Below are positions 21,457-32,951 of a DNA stretch of 64,000 nt, one piece after another. Source of the DNA: Malaya genurostris (lineage: Eukaryota > Arthropoda > Insecta > Diptera > Culicidae); NCBI RefSeq assembly GCF_030247185.1, contig NC_080572.1, positions 296,222,314-296,286,313 on the forward strand. Reading direction: 5' to 3'. A program made the translations under genes and the position numbers. How positions within the stretch are numbered: the stretch's first letter is position 1; the number at the start of each line of letters is the position of its first letter. The notes below the pieces were generated by a model. It saw only the letters and a list, made by a program, of their open reading frames with translations. It was not told where the DNA came from and searched no databases.

Positions 21457-21750
21457 ACACACTTTAAAAAAGTTACATCTTTATAGATGTACATAAAAGG
21501 AGCGTCGCGATTTACTTACCTTCACAATACAAAGCATTTAAAGATAAGTCATATCATTAACTTCACAGTTGTATTAGCTGAAACTCACATCGATACAGAC
21601 GCAACATTTATGTTTACATGTTAGTAGATGTAATATTGTGTCATCACCGAAGAAATTACGGCATACTTGAATTTACGTCAAGCGTAAATTTCATTTTTTC
21701 TAAAAGTGTAGTTTACATGTCGTGTAAGTTTCATTTTTTCTTTCTGTGTA
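21457..21750 (-). mobile_element. MITE, family M, copy 1
   Basis: The ends are ACACACTTTAAAAAAGTTAC and, at right, a TTTCATTTTTTCTAAAAGTG block that is repeated once more before 21750. It aligns inverted with the MITE at 51679-52268, sharing GAGCGTCGCGATTTAC, ATCGATACAGACGCAAC and GATGTAATATTGTGTCATC. Here the stretch GTTAGTAGATGTAATATTG is uninterrupted, so it is the empty site for the hAT insertion seen in the other copy. Confidence 0.65.
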
Positions 21751-21859
21751 GGACAAAATCAAAAACCTTCAAACCATGTTCAACGAGGAACAGAATAAGT
21801 GGAATACGACAACATATAGTTGAAATAGTCAGATTGATATTTGTGATATGAGGACTTGA

Positions 21860-21965
21860 ACCGGTGAATGCTTTGGAACTTGTTCCCAAAGCAGCCTAGT
21901 TCGAAGAGCATATCCACGAAATGATTAAGGTTGCCGGTTCGAGTTCCTCCGATGCCAGTTTTTTT
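21860..21965 (+). repeat. tRNA-like sequence, probably SINE-derived
   Basis: TGCCGGTTCGAGTTCCTCCG resembles a T arm with a good B box and is followed by a T run that could end Pol III transcription. The 5' half does not fold into a convincing D arm, so I do not call a tRNA gene. Confidence 0.35.
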
Positions 21966-24519
21966 TTCGCAAAAATAGCTTTCATGGTATGCTGTGATGT
22001 CGCATAAATATCAATACTTTATAAACAGAATATTTTTCATGAAGAATTATTCTTTCGAATATATGAAGATTCATTTCTTATTTCGTTTCTCGCCAAAAAC
22101 CGCAATCACGGTTGCCAGTTTTATTTTCGGAGGTAGTAAACGCGGAACGGTAACTCGTTAGAACAGTACGAAACGGTGTGCAAAAAGGATTAACTGTGCC
22201 TTTCATTGAGCGCGTTGTGTTGTGTAGTGTTTTTTTTTTGTTCGGTACAGAGCGGTCTGCATTCTCATTTTCTGCTCCATGTGTTGATAATAATGAATGG
22301 AGTCATTCCCCAAACGACTGTTCGGTATGTCAGTTGTTGGAACTCGTTCCGAGGACTGAATATTTGGTTTGGTGATGGGTGGGTGGGATCCGCGTCGCCT
22401 GTCTACTCTAGCATTACGAGGGGGGGTGGTATTCCTCCCCAGTGGTGGGTGGGTGGTTACTCCAATAGCAGCCGGCAAATGTCAGACTCGGAAGCGCACA
22501 TTCTCGTATCGTTAACTCTTTTGCCGTAGAACGTACGGAGCGAATGTTAGCACATATGATTATTATTTTTATCGTTAGGCGACGCGGAGTTTTGAGCAGA
22601 AAAATGAGAAGGTGCCTTTTGCTTTCGTTAATTGCACTGTTTGGGTTTCTGATTCAATTTGAGCAGTGGGGAAGGGGATGTGGAACTGCCAACCAAACGT
22701 AATCACAATTTGTTTAGTCAGGGTAAATTACTCATACACATGATAAAATTTTCTTAATTTTCGGTTTGTTTAATCTGGCTGCGAACCAGAGAATTTGTAT
22801 CTTAGCTGATAATGCAAATCAGACCTTATTTTGTGTACAAGACATTTTTTAGTTAAGCGACTCAATTTTGATCAATGTCAGAGCTTCGATTCACTTGGCA
22901 TACAGCACAATGCACACAAACTGATTCAGTGATTCAGTGAAATAACGCGAACAAAAACAACAATAAAAATGCTGCATTTCAATTCTGTCGAAGGCAATCT
23001 CACTAATGGTAACAAATGAATTGTCAGATTCAGAAAAAAAAACACTAGCGCTTGATTACCTATCGCCTGTTGGTTTTCCGTAGAGAACGAACTGCGTGCC
23101 ACTGGAAAAGAGAAAATGTTCATCTCGTCTGTGGTGCAAATCGGTTGTACCGTGGCCTACCTTGCAGGCGCCGTTACGTAGAAAAACAGTGAAGTGTGTA
23201 AGTGAAACAGTTTGGTGAAATGTGAACATTTGGAGCCTCTTGGCTGATGGAGAAGACACAGATGCAACAGTTGGGCCGTTCAGTAGTCGGCTGAATTGCA
23301 TCCTTCCAAAAAAGTATAGTACAGTTTGGTTTGTTTACCTTAGTTTGCGATCAATCAGTCATTTAGTGAATGGTTGTTATGGTGCGTTTCGTCGTTTGGT
23401 TGCGTGAATTTAACACGAATTGGCGCTTTGTATTTTTCTTATACAAATCTCAACTTCAAATTAAATTTAAATTTAAAAAAGAAATAAATATTTTCACTTT
23501 TTCTTCAAATTTTTCTTCAAAATCCCGTAACGTCACCAGAAACCGCTACAAAAAATATTACACTTTGATTCCCATCATTTAGAATTCAACGTTTGCTATA
23601 TATGAAAATGAACCCATCACACATACCCATGTGTATTGGTAATGTGATACATTTGTGTGTATTGTGTCTCCTGGGCCACACAAATAAACGTACGCATGAT
23701 TCCAACCAAACTTGGCTAGATATTTATATTAAACTGGGAAAGTAATCATAAAAATATTCACATGTGGGTGGAAGAAGTAACAAGTAGGGACGCAGGAGTA
23801 TTTCAGGTGAAACTGATCGAATTTGACGAGAATTGAGACTTCTTGACTTATCTGTACTAACACTCTCGTCTCAGAGGAGGTTCAAGGAGTATTTTCAGGG
23901 GAAATGTGTAGCAAGTGTACCTAACAAGGAGAGAATGGGGTCGAGGGTCTAATTGATCTGAATTCCATGACGAACACAGATAATTCTTGTAACTTTGCAA
24001 GATTTCGTTACAGGGGAGTATTTGGTACCAAATAATACTCCTTGCAATCCTTGAACAATTCATTCTTTCACAATAATTTGCAATAATCAGTTTTAGGGAA
24101 ATTTGTTGAAGATATTAGATCTGTATCTCGAATCGTTTTTATATTCGAACGGTTTAGATGTCCTGTGTTAGAATGCTTCGTAAAATAACAGTTTTTCTTC
24201 AAAACTTTTTTATTTAAATTTTCTCAATAAAGTTATGGTCTAACAAATTCAAGAGCAGTGCGGTAAAACATCATTTCAATCGAATATTATCCCTTGTTCA
24301 TTTATTTTACTTTTGTTACCGAAGCTCCCAGAATTCATTCTCCATTGAATAACCGTATCTAGTCACTTGAAGTTTTGCTTGCTCAGTTTATAATACCAAG
24401 TAGTCCATCTGTGTCATCGTCTCTTTGTCTTCACTGTGGGTAGTGAGCTAGTACGAATCCTCTCCGACCATAATGATAAATAGAGGGTGGCGGTTCTCAT
24501 TTGAGTTTTCAATATTCAT
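21966..24519. other. unassigned DNA, locally GC-richer
   Basis: No coding exon was recognised. The open frames at 22178-22529 and 23056-23407 lack domains. A near-perfect palindrome, GGAGTATTTGGTACC facing AAATAATACTCC, lies at 24017-24045. Confidence 0.5.
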
Positions 24520-24530
24520 CAGAAAGTTTT

Positions 24531-24685
24531 TTTTTTTTTTGTTTCGATTATAGAGACTTTAACATCTTAGGTCATTCGCCTCTTCGGACCAGAAAAACTT
24601 TCTGACCCTATGTGCGGGGTTGGGAATCGAACCCAGGCGGGCTGCGTTAAAGGCATCGACTATCCCATCACGCTATACCCGTCCC
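24531..24685 (-). mobile_element. tRNA-derived SINE, family S3, copy 1
   Basis: On the minus strand the head GGGACGGGTATAGCGTGATG leads to a B box GGTTCGATTCC that fits the Pol III consensus exactly. The body ends GTCTCTATAATCGAAAC and a poly-A tail (the T run at 24528-24540). The 9-bp string CAGAAAGTT flanks it at 24520-24528 and 24688-24696, as expected for LINE-driven insertion. A second copy is at 30675-30800. Confidence 0.75.
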
Positions 24686-24779
24686 AGCAGAAAGTTAAAA
24701 TCGATAGTTTCGACTGTTTGAGATGTATTGAGATATGTTTCGAACTATTAAAAATGAAAACCGAAAGAGGGAACAATTA

Positions 24780-25115
24780 ATTTATGCTGCTGAACTGCTC
24801 TGCACTGATGAGTCAAAGACGAAACGTAAAAATAATAAAAACGGTTATGTGCCCTAGCATAAAATTTGGCTAACCCCTAAATGACCAAACTTGCATCGGC
24901 CAGAAATAGTCGAAAACACGTTTTCGTTCGGCACGCCAGAAAAGATATTGCACTCCGTTGCAAAACAAAAAAGGTTCTGGAAATAGCAGAAACTTTACGT
25001 CTGCTTAGCGATTCAAATTGAACTGTTGAGTTTAGCACTAAGTAGTTTAATTTGAACTGCTCTGCACTGATGAGTCAAAGGAAACGTAAAAATAATAAAA
25101 ATTAATTTATTTTTA
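24780..25115. repeat. R2 repeat, two tandem-like copies
   Basis: GCTCTGCACTGATGAGTCAA followed by CGAAACGTAAAAATAAT occurs at 24797-24842 and again at 25065-25105. The second copy is preceded by a palindromic GTTTAATTTGAAC/ATTCAAATTGAAC pair. Related short pieces lie at 16.33 kb, 42.99 kb and 44.28 kb. Confidence 0.5.
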
Positions 25116-26589
25116 TTTTGTGATCGATATTTCAGTTATCATAACTGGTTTACCTATCATCCATTATCTTGAACAAATTCGAATGTTTACATGAACCTCA
25201 CTCTTATTGAATTGTAAGAGATATTTTGTTACTTCAAGAGATAAAATGACGATGGTTAAACTGAGCTTCGGTAGAAAGGGAAACGAATGAAGGACGGGAA
25301 GATGTCGATTCGGTGCGACAGCGAAGGTTGTGTGTGTTAGAATGCTAAGTTTACTGCAGTACAGTGATCGTCAGTGTGTGCACACATTCGTTTTCAATTG
25401 AAATTAATGAAGTTTTATAGCACTGGTCAAGAGGCTAAGAAGAAACAACTTTTAGGGAAAGAAGTTTTTTTATACAGTCTGGTTCGATAGTTATGAAAAA
25501 TTTTAACAAATATATAAATGCCTTTTTCAAATAACATTTTCTCAACATGGATGGGGCATTCCGAAAAAAGTTTCTTTGATGGCATTTGATAGCTTGTACT
25601 TTGCGTGTGTGTGTGGTATGTGGAAAAATTTGAAACCTGATATTTTTCTATCTCTTTTAAATCAAAATTACGTGCAAACATTTTTGCACGTTTTCATACA
25701 GCATGACAGCAATTAACATGAAGAACATATCATTTGAACAATTTTAACAAGATTACCAACCTTCCAACCAAACATATTCATTTTGTCGTAAACATATTCA
25801 TTTTGTACCAAAAAAGAACGTGACTGTACTACTGTATTGTCATATCGTGTTCATCCGTTTGAGGTTAACTGCGCTGGTCATTGAAAATGAAATTCATTTG
25901 ATTTGGAGATGCACGGGTACAAAATTGTGACGGCAATTGGTGGAATGGTTGCTATATAATTATATCTAATTTAGCAGATAGTTGGCCATGCGACTACATT
26001 TTATTGCCCACGATGGGAGCGCATGGTCGAAAGTATGTCTGTTAGGTTTTTTTTATTCCTATCAATATATTTTAATGTTGTTATATACCTATTATAACTT
26101 GTTGGTAATACGCAAAGACAGTTAGATTCAACGCATTAGAATAATGAAGTGGCGGAACTGAAATGTGGGGTAAAGTATGCGTTTTTCCAATGGTTGAACT
26201 GTTCTGTCATTGAGCTAACCTGGAAATGTGTTCGTTCGTAGCTCCGATCTGAAAGGATTCCTTATGTATTTAGAATAGTAGGTTTAGTTATATAAAATTA
26301 TTTATGCTAAGTATCGGCTGTGAAATATGTTGATATGAAATGGTTAAATCAAACAACACTAACATAATACCAAAACTTAGCGTTGTCAAAGTTGCAAGCG
26401 ACATTTTCAAAGTTAAAACTGATCTGTGGTATATCAGAGAGTCAGTTGAAATTTGTCGTGTTCTTCTAGATATAGAGAAAGTTATTTCTAAGAGAGGAAT
26501 CTTTATTTTTTGTATTTATAGTATCCACCTTTGAATTCTACTCATTTCGTTCATATTTTTAAATATAAATACCGAACCGAAAAAAAATT
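25116..26589. other. unassigned DNA
   Basis: No gene was recognised. Short frames at 25427-25681 and 26340-26534 lack domains. A local duplication of ACATATTCATTTTGT occurs near 25770-25805. Confidence 0.5.
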
Positions 26590-27085
26590 GTTCCTTCGAA
26601 ACAAGTCATTCGACAAACCATTTCTCGATTTCTTTGCTGCTCTGTAAGTAGTATCTCCTAGAAGCAAAAAGGTGATAGTCGAACGGGATCTGGCGAGGTC
26701 TTTAGATTATGATGGATGCGTTTATATTTCCCAAATATTTTTTTAGATGTGTTCTTCACCAGATTAGTAGTATAAAATTGGTCAGCGGAGGTCAATTCAC
26801 CGGTCCAGTTCTCGAAATAATGTTGTTGTTGAAATGTTCTTTCAATAAGTCGCTCGCTTCGACCGCAGTATGACAAGTGGCACCATCCTGTTGAAACCAC
26901 ATGTCGTCCACATCCATATCTTGAAGATTTGGTAACGAAAATTCTTTGATCATGGTTCTGTAACGATTTGCATTCTTGGCAATTTATTTTTAAAGAAATA
27001 AGGATTTCAACAAGCCCGTAGACCGCACCAAACAGTACATTTATCGGAATACATCGGTAATTCTTGATGGCTTGGAACGTCACTT
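26590..27085 (-). pseudogene. DD41D mariner transposase relic
   Basis: In shifted frames on the minus strand the relic reads MIKEFSLPNLQDMDVDDMWF, QQDGATCHTA (second catalytic Asp), EHFNNNIISRTG and then a shortened WPP block. The family is that of the better copy at 62414-63346. The third Asp block and the N-terminal half are gone. Several frameshifts make it inactive. The 8-bp minisatellite starts 20-odd bases beyond it. Confidence 0.65.
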
Positions 27086-27107
27086 TACACTCTCATAAAA
27101 ACTTTCA

Positions 27108-27229
27108 GTCCATCCGTCCATCCGTCCATCCGTCCATCCGTCCATCCGTCCATCCGTCCATCCGTCCATCCGTCCATCCGTCCATCCGTCCATCCGTCCA
27201 TCCGTCCATCCGTCCATCCGTCCATCCGT
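27108..27229. repeat. 8-bp minisatellite GTCCATCC
   Basis: About 15 consecutive copies of GTCCATCC without a visible mismatch. Read as codons it gives only repeated Arg-Pro-Ser-Val-His-Pro-Ser-Ile and is not a gene. Its perfection suggests recent expansion. Confidence 0.95.
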
Positions 27230-27299
27230 TGGTTGATGTTTTATACACATAAAATAAGAGCTTGGAAATCGATGTTTCATTCAATGACATTTCGTAACT

Positions 27300-28050
27300 C
27301 CGGAAATCCGTGTTAAATAACCGCAAAACTAAAGAAATTTATTTTTGATGCCAAATATCGTAGAAATGCATAAAACGTGGTGTAGTCTCAACAACAAAAA
27401 AAATTTTTTTTTGTTTAATCGAAGACGGAATAATTTTGAGATTTCCGAAATAAAAATTTTTTTATTCCAAATGTGTTAGAAATGTATGAAACGTTGAGAG
27501 AGAGAAATGCATGAAACGTATTCTTAGAAAAAAATTTGGAAAAAAGACGACTTTTGGGGCTTAGAGAATTTGAGAACGCGTAACTTCGGGAAAGCACCGC
27601 AAAACTGAAAAGTTTTTAAGAGTCAATTTTTTATATGACATTTTTTTTAATCAAATGCCTTAATACATAAAACGTCCAGATCTGATGAAATCTTATGTTT
27701 TTTTCGAAAAAAAATTGACTCAGAGACTTGAAAAATGTTTGAGATATCCGAAATTGAAAACTTTTTTTATATAAAATGTCTTGGAAATGCACGAATGGTC
27801 AAGATTTAATGCAATCTGAACTTTTGTTTTGTTTTTGAAAAAAATTGAAAATTTTCTTGGTATTAGAATGACTTTAAACAAATTCGGAATTACATCTGAT
27901 CTCAACGTTTTATGCATTTCTAAGACAAAACAAAAAAAAACGGTTAACTTTGAAAATTCGTGTAGAAAAAACCGCATAACTTCGGAAACCCGCGTAAGAA
28001 AAAACCACGTAGAAAAATCGCATAAAAAACGCGTAAAAAAGGCGGGTGGA
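27300..28050. repeat. degenerate ~120-bp satellite-like repeat
   Basis: The motif GAAATGCATAAAACGT and variants recur at about 27363, 27478, 27660 and 27785. The stretches between them share TTGAGA/AATTGAAAA strings. At 27905-27930 the same motif appears inverted (AACGTTTTATGCATTTC). A tail of AACCGC/CGTAAGAAAA units ends it. No coding content. Confidence 0.5.
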
Positions 28051-29466
28051 TAATGTCAGAGACATAACTGGATGTCGTGAATACGAAAACAACTGACATG
28101 TTCCTTAACACTTCCGAATAAATCGATTAGTTGATCAATTGTATGAGTTATGCAAGCATTCTCCTTTTTCACATTTTTCGCAAAAACAAAGAATTATTTA
28201 CGATTACTCTAAATTTCACACAGTGAAAAGTGCACAAATCTAATCAAACTGTTCTAGATTTGCACTAAACTGAGGATATTTACCTTCGATTTGTGAATAA
28301 GAAATCCTAATAGACTTGTAGAGCTATTAGAGTGGCTGATTTTGTGTGATGTTCCCCACCGTTGTCCTCTTGTCGTTGTTTCTTCACGAATGCAAACGAC
28401 TAGCAGCTGTGACGTAATCGCTCTTATCTGAAGCGAAACTAGCTTTGCAAACGACACACAATACATCTACTCGCAGTGGCGATAGAATCAAAACTGATCC
28501 AATTTTTGTTAAGAGGTTTCTTTTTACGTGATTTCGTTTGTAGCTTTTTCACTAATGGGCGGTCCTAACGACTTTAAAAATAGCAGCATATGGAATTTTA
28601 ATGTCAATTATTTCATTTTGGATTTGAATTTCATGGAAAGAAATTATCAGGATGCTGTACGGGATTCATTCTTGCCTTTCAGAAGGACCAAATTATGGAA
28701 GACACTACGATATTAAGCACTGTTCGGAACATTTTTCTCGAACGATTTGTTGTACAGCAGCAGATATTTTGTTCTCTTCCTCAGAACGCGTTCTGATTGG
28801 CTGGTGTTGACATGGGTTAATTAAAACAGGTTTTTCAATAGTGTACTTTTGAAATACTTCAATGCTGTTGCTATACACGTTTAAGTTGAAAAATTTCGAT
28901 TCTATTGGTAGTTAGATTATATAAATCCTTTCACAGATCACTGAGTTATGCGCTTTAAAAATACGAGAAAGGCAAACGTACCTTATGAATTATCCTCTTC
29001 GATACTCGTTTATACCAAACATTTCAGAAAAGTTTAATTTTGAATTATTTGAGATTGTGTCACACAAGTGAAAATTTTATCATTAAATTGTGATCATATT
29101 CCCGATGACATTTAGCAAACATTATGTGATTCGTTAGATACAACAAGAGATATTCACGATCAAAAACTTATCACTCTCTCAGAGGGTAAATTTTGAAAAG
29201 GCGCCCCATAGTAAAGTAAGTCGTATTCACGACAAAAGGCTGCAGTGTATTGATATTTAGACTTATTCTTATTGAAATATGGTCTGGTTTGTAACACAAT
29301 CTACAGATACCTTACCAAATCAGGAAATTTTCGCCAAATTTATCGACGAAAATAAATATAAACGGATTGAGAATTTTTACTTGACCGCCCAGGTAACCAG
29401 TAAGCACTAATAATGGCATTAAAATAGCCCTTTATGAGCAATAAAACACAAACGGTTCATCCGATT
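28051..29466. other. unassigned DNA
   Basis: Nothing recognised; no domain in any open frame. Confidence 0.5.
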
Positions 29467-30250
29467 TCAAAGTGATTTTTTTTTCATATTAAAGTACAAT
29501 CCTTCCGGTTAATTGTGGAATATAATTTCATTCAAATGGCTGCCTCGGCTGGCCTTGCAGTATGCCATACGGTCGGTCCAGTTTTTTAGTACATTTTCGA
29601 TTGTATGCAGCTTTATTTCTGCTATGGCTGCACGGATGTTGTCCTTCAAGGCTTGAATAGTCTTTGGCTTGTCCACATAACATTTATCTTTGACAGCCCC
29701 CCAAAGATAATAGTCTAACGGCGTCAAATCACAGCTCCGAGGCGGCCAAACGACATCCGAATTTCGACTGATAATTCGATCTTCAAAGACTGTGCGTAGT
29801 AGATCGATCATAGCCCCGTTTTGTTGGAACCAAATGGTGTCCAAGTCTTCCTCTTCAAGTAACGGGAAGAACCAATCGCTAAGCATGGCGCGGTAGCGCT
29901 CGCCATTAACCGTGGCGGCGGCTGCTGCTGCCTCATTTTCGAGAAAAAATGGCCCAATGATGCCGCCATACCAAAATCCGCACCAAACCGTCACTCTCTG
30001 GGGATGCATCGGCTTCTCCATGATAACGTGCGGGTTTTGCGTCCCCCAGATGCGACAATTTTGCTTATTAACATACCTGCAGAGATGAAAATGTGCCTTA
30101 TCCGAGAAGATGTTTTTTTTTGGCAAAAATCAGCGTCTTCTTCAAGCTGGTCCAGTTTCAAAGTAAAACTGCACTATTTTCACGCGTTCCTCAAGCGTTT
30201 TTTTTTTTTTGTTCAGCGGAAGGATAAAACTAAGTTTCTGTCAAATCAGA
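29467..30250 (-). mobile_element. DD41D mariner, internally deleted copy
   Basis: AAAGTGATTTTTTTT near 29470 resembles the AAGGGTGATTTTTTAAGAG terminus of the element at 62414. The right end is not clear. The element carries the start of a transposase (EERVKIVQFYFE, about 30195-30160) joined directly to the catalytic core, so the intervening DNA-binding region is deleted. Confidence 0.6.
29509..30126 (-). pseudogene. DD41D transposase, catalytic part
   Basis: The 205-codon frame holds KNIFSDKAHFHLCRYVNKQN (first block; the usual SDEAHF is SDKAHF), TVWCGFWYGGIIGPFF, an unusual run of alanines before TVNGERYRAML, and IWFQQNGAM, where the second catalytic Asp is replaced by Asn and several following residues are missing. 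The third block WPPRSCDLTPLDYYLWG is intact, ending SHLNEIIF. It is open but cannot be catalytic. Confidence 0.8.
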
Positions 30251-30674
30251 GGTGACATTAAGGTTATCAATGTCGAAATAACCGCTAGTTCAAAAAAAAA
30301 AGTTAGCTGGCAGGCCCTGTACAGGCTTATTGGTTATCGGGGCGGGAAGAAAATTTCGTCTGTGAATTTGTTGGAATTTCATCATAAAAAAAATTATCAT
30401 CATCAGGATTTAAGATCGATGAACTTTTCTTAGAATGATTTGTTGGCTAGCTCGATGAAGGGTACAGTATTGTATAAAGGACAAATGATTTCGATATTTC
30501 CTGAAACTGACGTTCCAAAATCGAATACTAGTACATGAACAGAAGAAGACGCATTGTAGTAGTATCGATCGTTTTTTGCATGAAAACATTTGGCTAAAGA
30601 CCAGGCATGGACATGTTCTACAAAATATTTCAGAAGCGATTATATAGACTTTTCTGATGTGATTAGTTTATTTT
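30251..30674. other. unassigned DNA
   Basis: Nothing recognised. Confidence 0.5.
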
Positions 30675-30800
30675 TGTTTCGATTACAGAGGTTTTAACCT
30701 GAAAGTTATTCGCCAGAAAAAATATGCGCAGGGTTGGGATCCGAACCCAGGTGGGCTGCGTGAAAGGCATCGGTTTACCAATCACGCTATACCCGTCCCC
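30675..30800 (-). mobile_element. tRNA-derived SINE, family S3, copy 2
   Basis: On the minus strand the head is GGGACGGGTATAGCGTGATT, with CACCTGGGTTCGGATCCC around the B box (one change from consensus) and a 3' end CTCTGTAATCGAAAC. It aligns with 24531-24685 but lacks part of the body. The flanks share TTAGTTT. Confidence 0.7.
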
Positions 30801-32635
30801 TTTTTTTAGTTTTTGTTGTGCTGTGTAAATCGTGCAATTTGGCCTATTGAAAAGAACTAAAAATACTAAAACTAAAATGAATAGTTCAATTTTTTTTGAA
30901 AACTACATTCCTATTCCATTCGTTTGACTTGTGACCAGTTTTGAACGAAGCAAGTTTACAGAACCAAATAATAAAAATGATCTTCATTTGGATTGTAAGT
31001 TTAATATTGTTAGAAAACGACCAACCGTGGGATTCAGTATATCTTGTTTTCTAGGTGTTAAGCTATTTTAAAAACAAAAAAATGCAACACCAGATATATA
31101 ATGACTACATGGTCCAAAAATGCTGCTATGCGGTGTCAAATTATTGCCGTAACCGCATAAATCAAAGCTGCTTTGAAGCGACATTCTTAATTAACATTTA
31201 CATACTCCGCCCTCGCATGTTCGCATCCTCCATATGTTCCGTTGTGCTGGAAGTTAGAGACGTGCTAACGGGAGAGGTCAAACTCAAACGACCAGATTCG
31301 TGCCACAACGCGGGTAATAGAGATAATCATAAGCTTGCTCACACTTCACTAAGCATCCGTGCGTCTTCTACCACATCTCATTCTCAGAGCCCCAGTTCTG
31401 TGTGAGGGGGTGGAAAGGGTTCATGCGTGCTTGGGAAAATTGATTAAGTCATAAATCAGAGCGCAGTTGAAAAGGGAAAATGTCCCCAAGGAGATTGGCG
31501 TACGATGATACGCTCTCTGTTCGTTCTGCCGTGGGGGACGGGGAGAATAAACAAGGTACTCATGATGAACTATTATCCGAACACTAAATCGTTTTCTACC
31601 ATTATGTTTGCGTAATCGATCATAGAATGTCCTGACGTGCGATGTGACGGATTCGGCAATTTATATACTTGAAAAGGATTTCGCTTGCGGTAAATTACTA
31701 TGGCAAACATGGCGTAATTAAATCAGTTCATATTAATGTACCTCATTGAATACGTCCTTTTGCATTAGGTGAAAAATAACTTACCCCCACTGAAACACTT
31801 TCACGATCCGAAGTGTGAAAATAACAACCTCATTTGTAGTCAGCGTGAGTCTTTTTCAAGCCAACGATTTCCGTTTTCAAGGTCGAACATAACTTTACAC
31901 CTGATAGATTAGTTTAAAGGCAACTTGAAATGATTCGATTACCAACTACGTGATTCAATCTTCAGTTCGTTTCTTCAACTCCATAGATTTATGTAACTGT
32001 AAAACGTTCCTTTAAAATTTTGAAGTGAATCGTTTGGATTAGTTACTGGAATCGTTAAATGTTACGAGCATCTGACATTGAAGTCAGCTCGTACCCTCAG
32101 TTCGCCGAAAGATTGCGTTTTTCAACAACAACTGCATAAAGAGAAAATGCTGAACAGTAGTACATTAAAGAGCAAAAGGTCAGTTACAATCACCATATTC
32201 GAGACTGAATCGGTATCGGTTTCATTGCTATGGTTATTAGTTCGGAATTGGTATTGTGCTGTCGGCTGTCGGAACGGGAATCCGGGGAAAAAGTTGTTAT
32301 TGTTTGCTATGGTGATACAACTCCGGACCGGACCGGCCATTCCCTGTTCCGTTGATGGTTTTTGAGATTTACTGTAATTGGTTTAACCGATGCTGGAACC
32401 TGCAAGTTAATGCATATTGGATCGAAAATGGACTTCCAAGAACAATATACCACAATTAAAACAAATTAAACTGATAGCATGATGGAGCAAGGATCGAAAG
32501 TAAAGGTTTTCGAATCTACGGATTCCATTTATGTGACTGTAGTAAATTCAAGAAATGGTGCAATCATTTGTTTAATTTGATTTAAATATTCCTGCTACCA
32601 AAATGTTGAAGAATCGCGTGACAGGGAGCAGATAA
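30801..32635. other. unassigned DNA
   Basis: No gene was recognised. A GC-richer stretch at 31200-31560 has no domain in any frame. Confidence 0.5.
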
Positions 32636-32951
32636 TAACACATCGGCTGAAAAGTCCCGGATCTAACAAAGAGAACGAAATTGTTTGGTTCAAAATTAAC
32701 TTCATTCATCAACTTTATCTCCATCAAAAGCAACGAAATAATTCCAGCGCCGCTTCAACATTTCAATACCACATTTGCAGAATGTAGATTTGTCGTTTAC
32801 CTTAAAATGGGTCTCAGCTCCAGTAATAACCTTTTCATTCCTGCGAAATTTCTTACCGGCGAACAGCCAGTAGTCGCTGGGAGTCAAATCTGGCGAATAC
32901 GGTGGATGTGAGAGCAATTCGAAGTTCAATTGATGTAGTTTTGCCATTTTT

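Noticed and set aside
26658..27083. 141-codon minus-strand ORF as a new protein
   Set aside because: It is a frame-shifted reading of a DD41D transposase relic.
27064..27326. Open frames of Arg-Pro-Ser-Val-His and Trp-Thr-Asp-Gly repeats
   Set aside because: They are translations of the GTCCATCC minisatellite.
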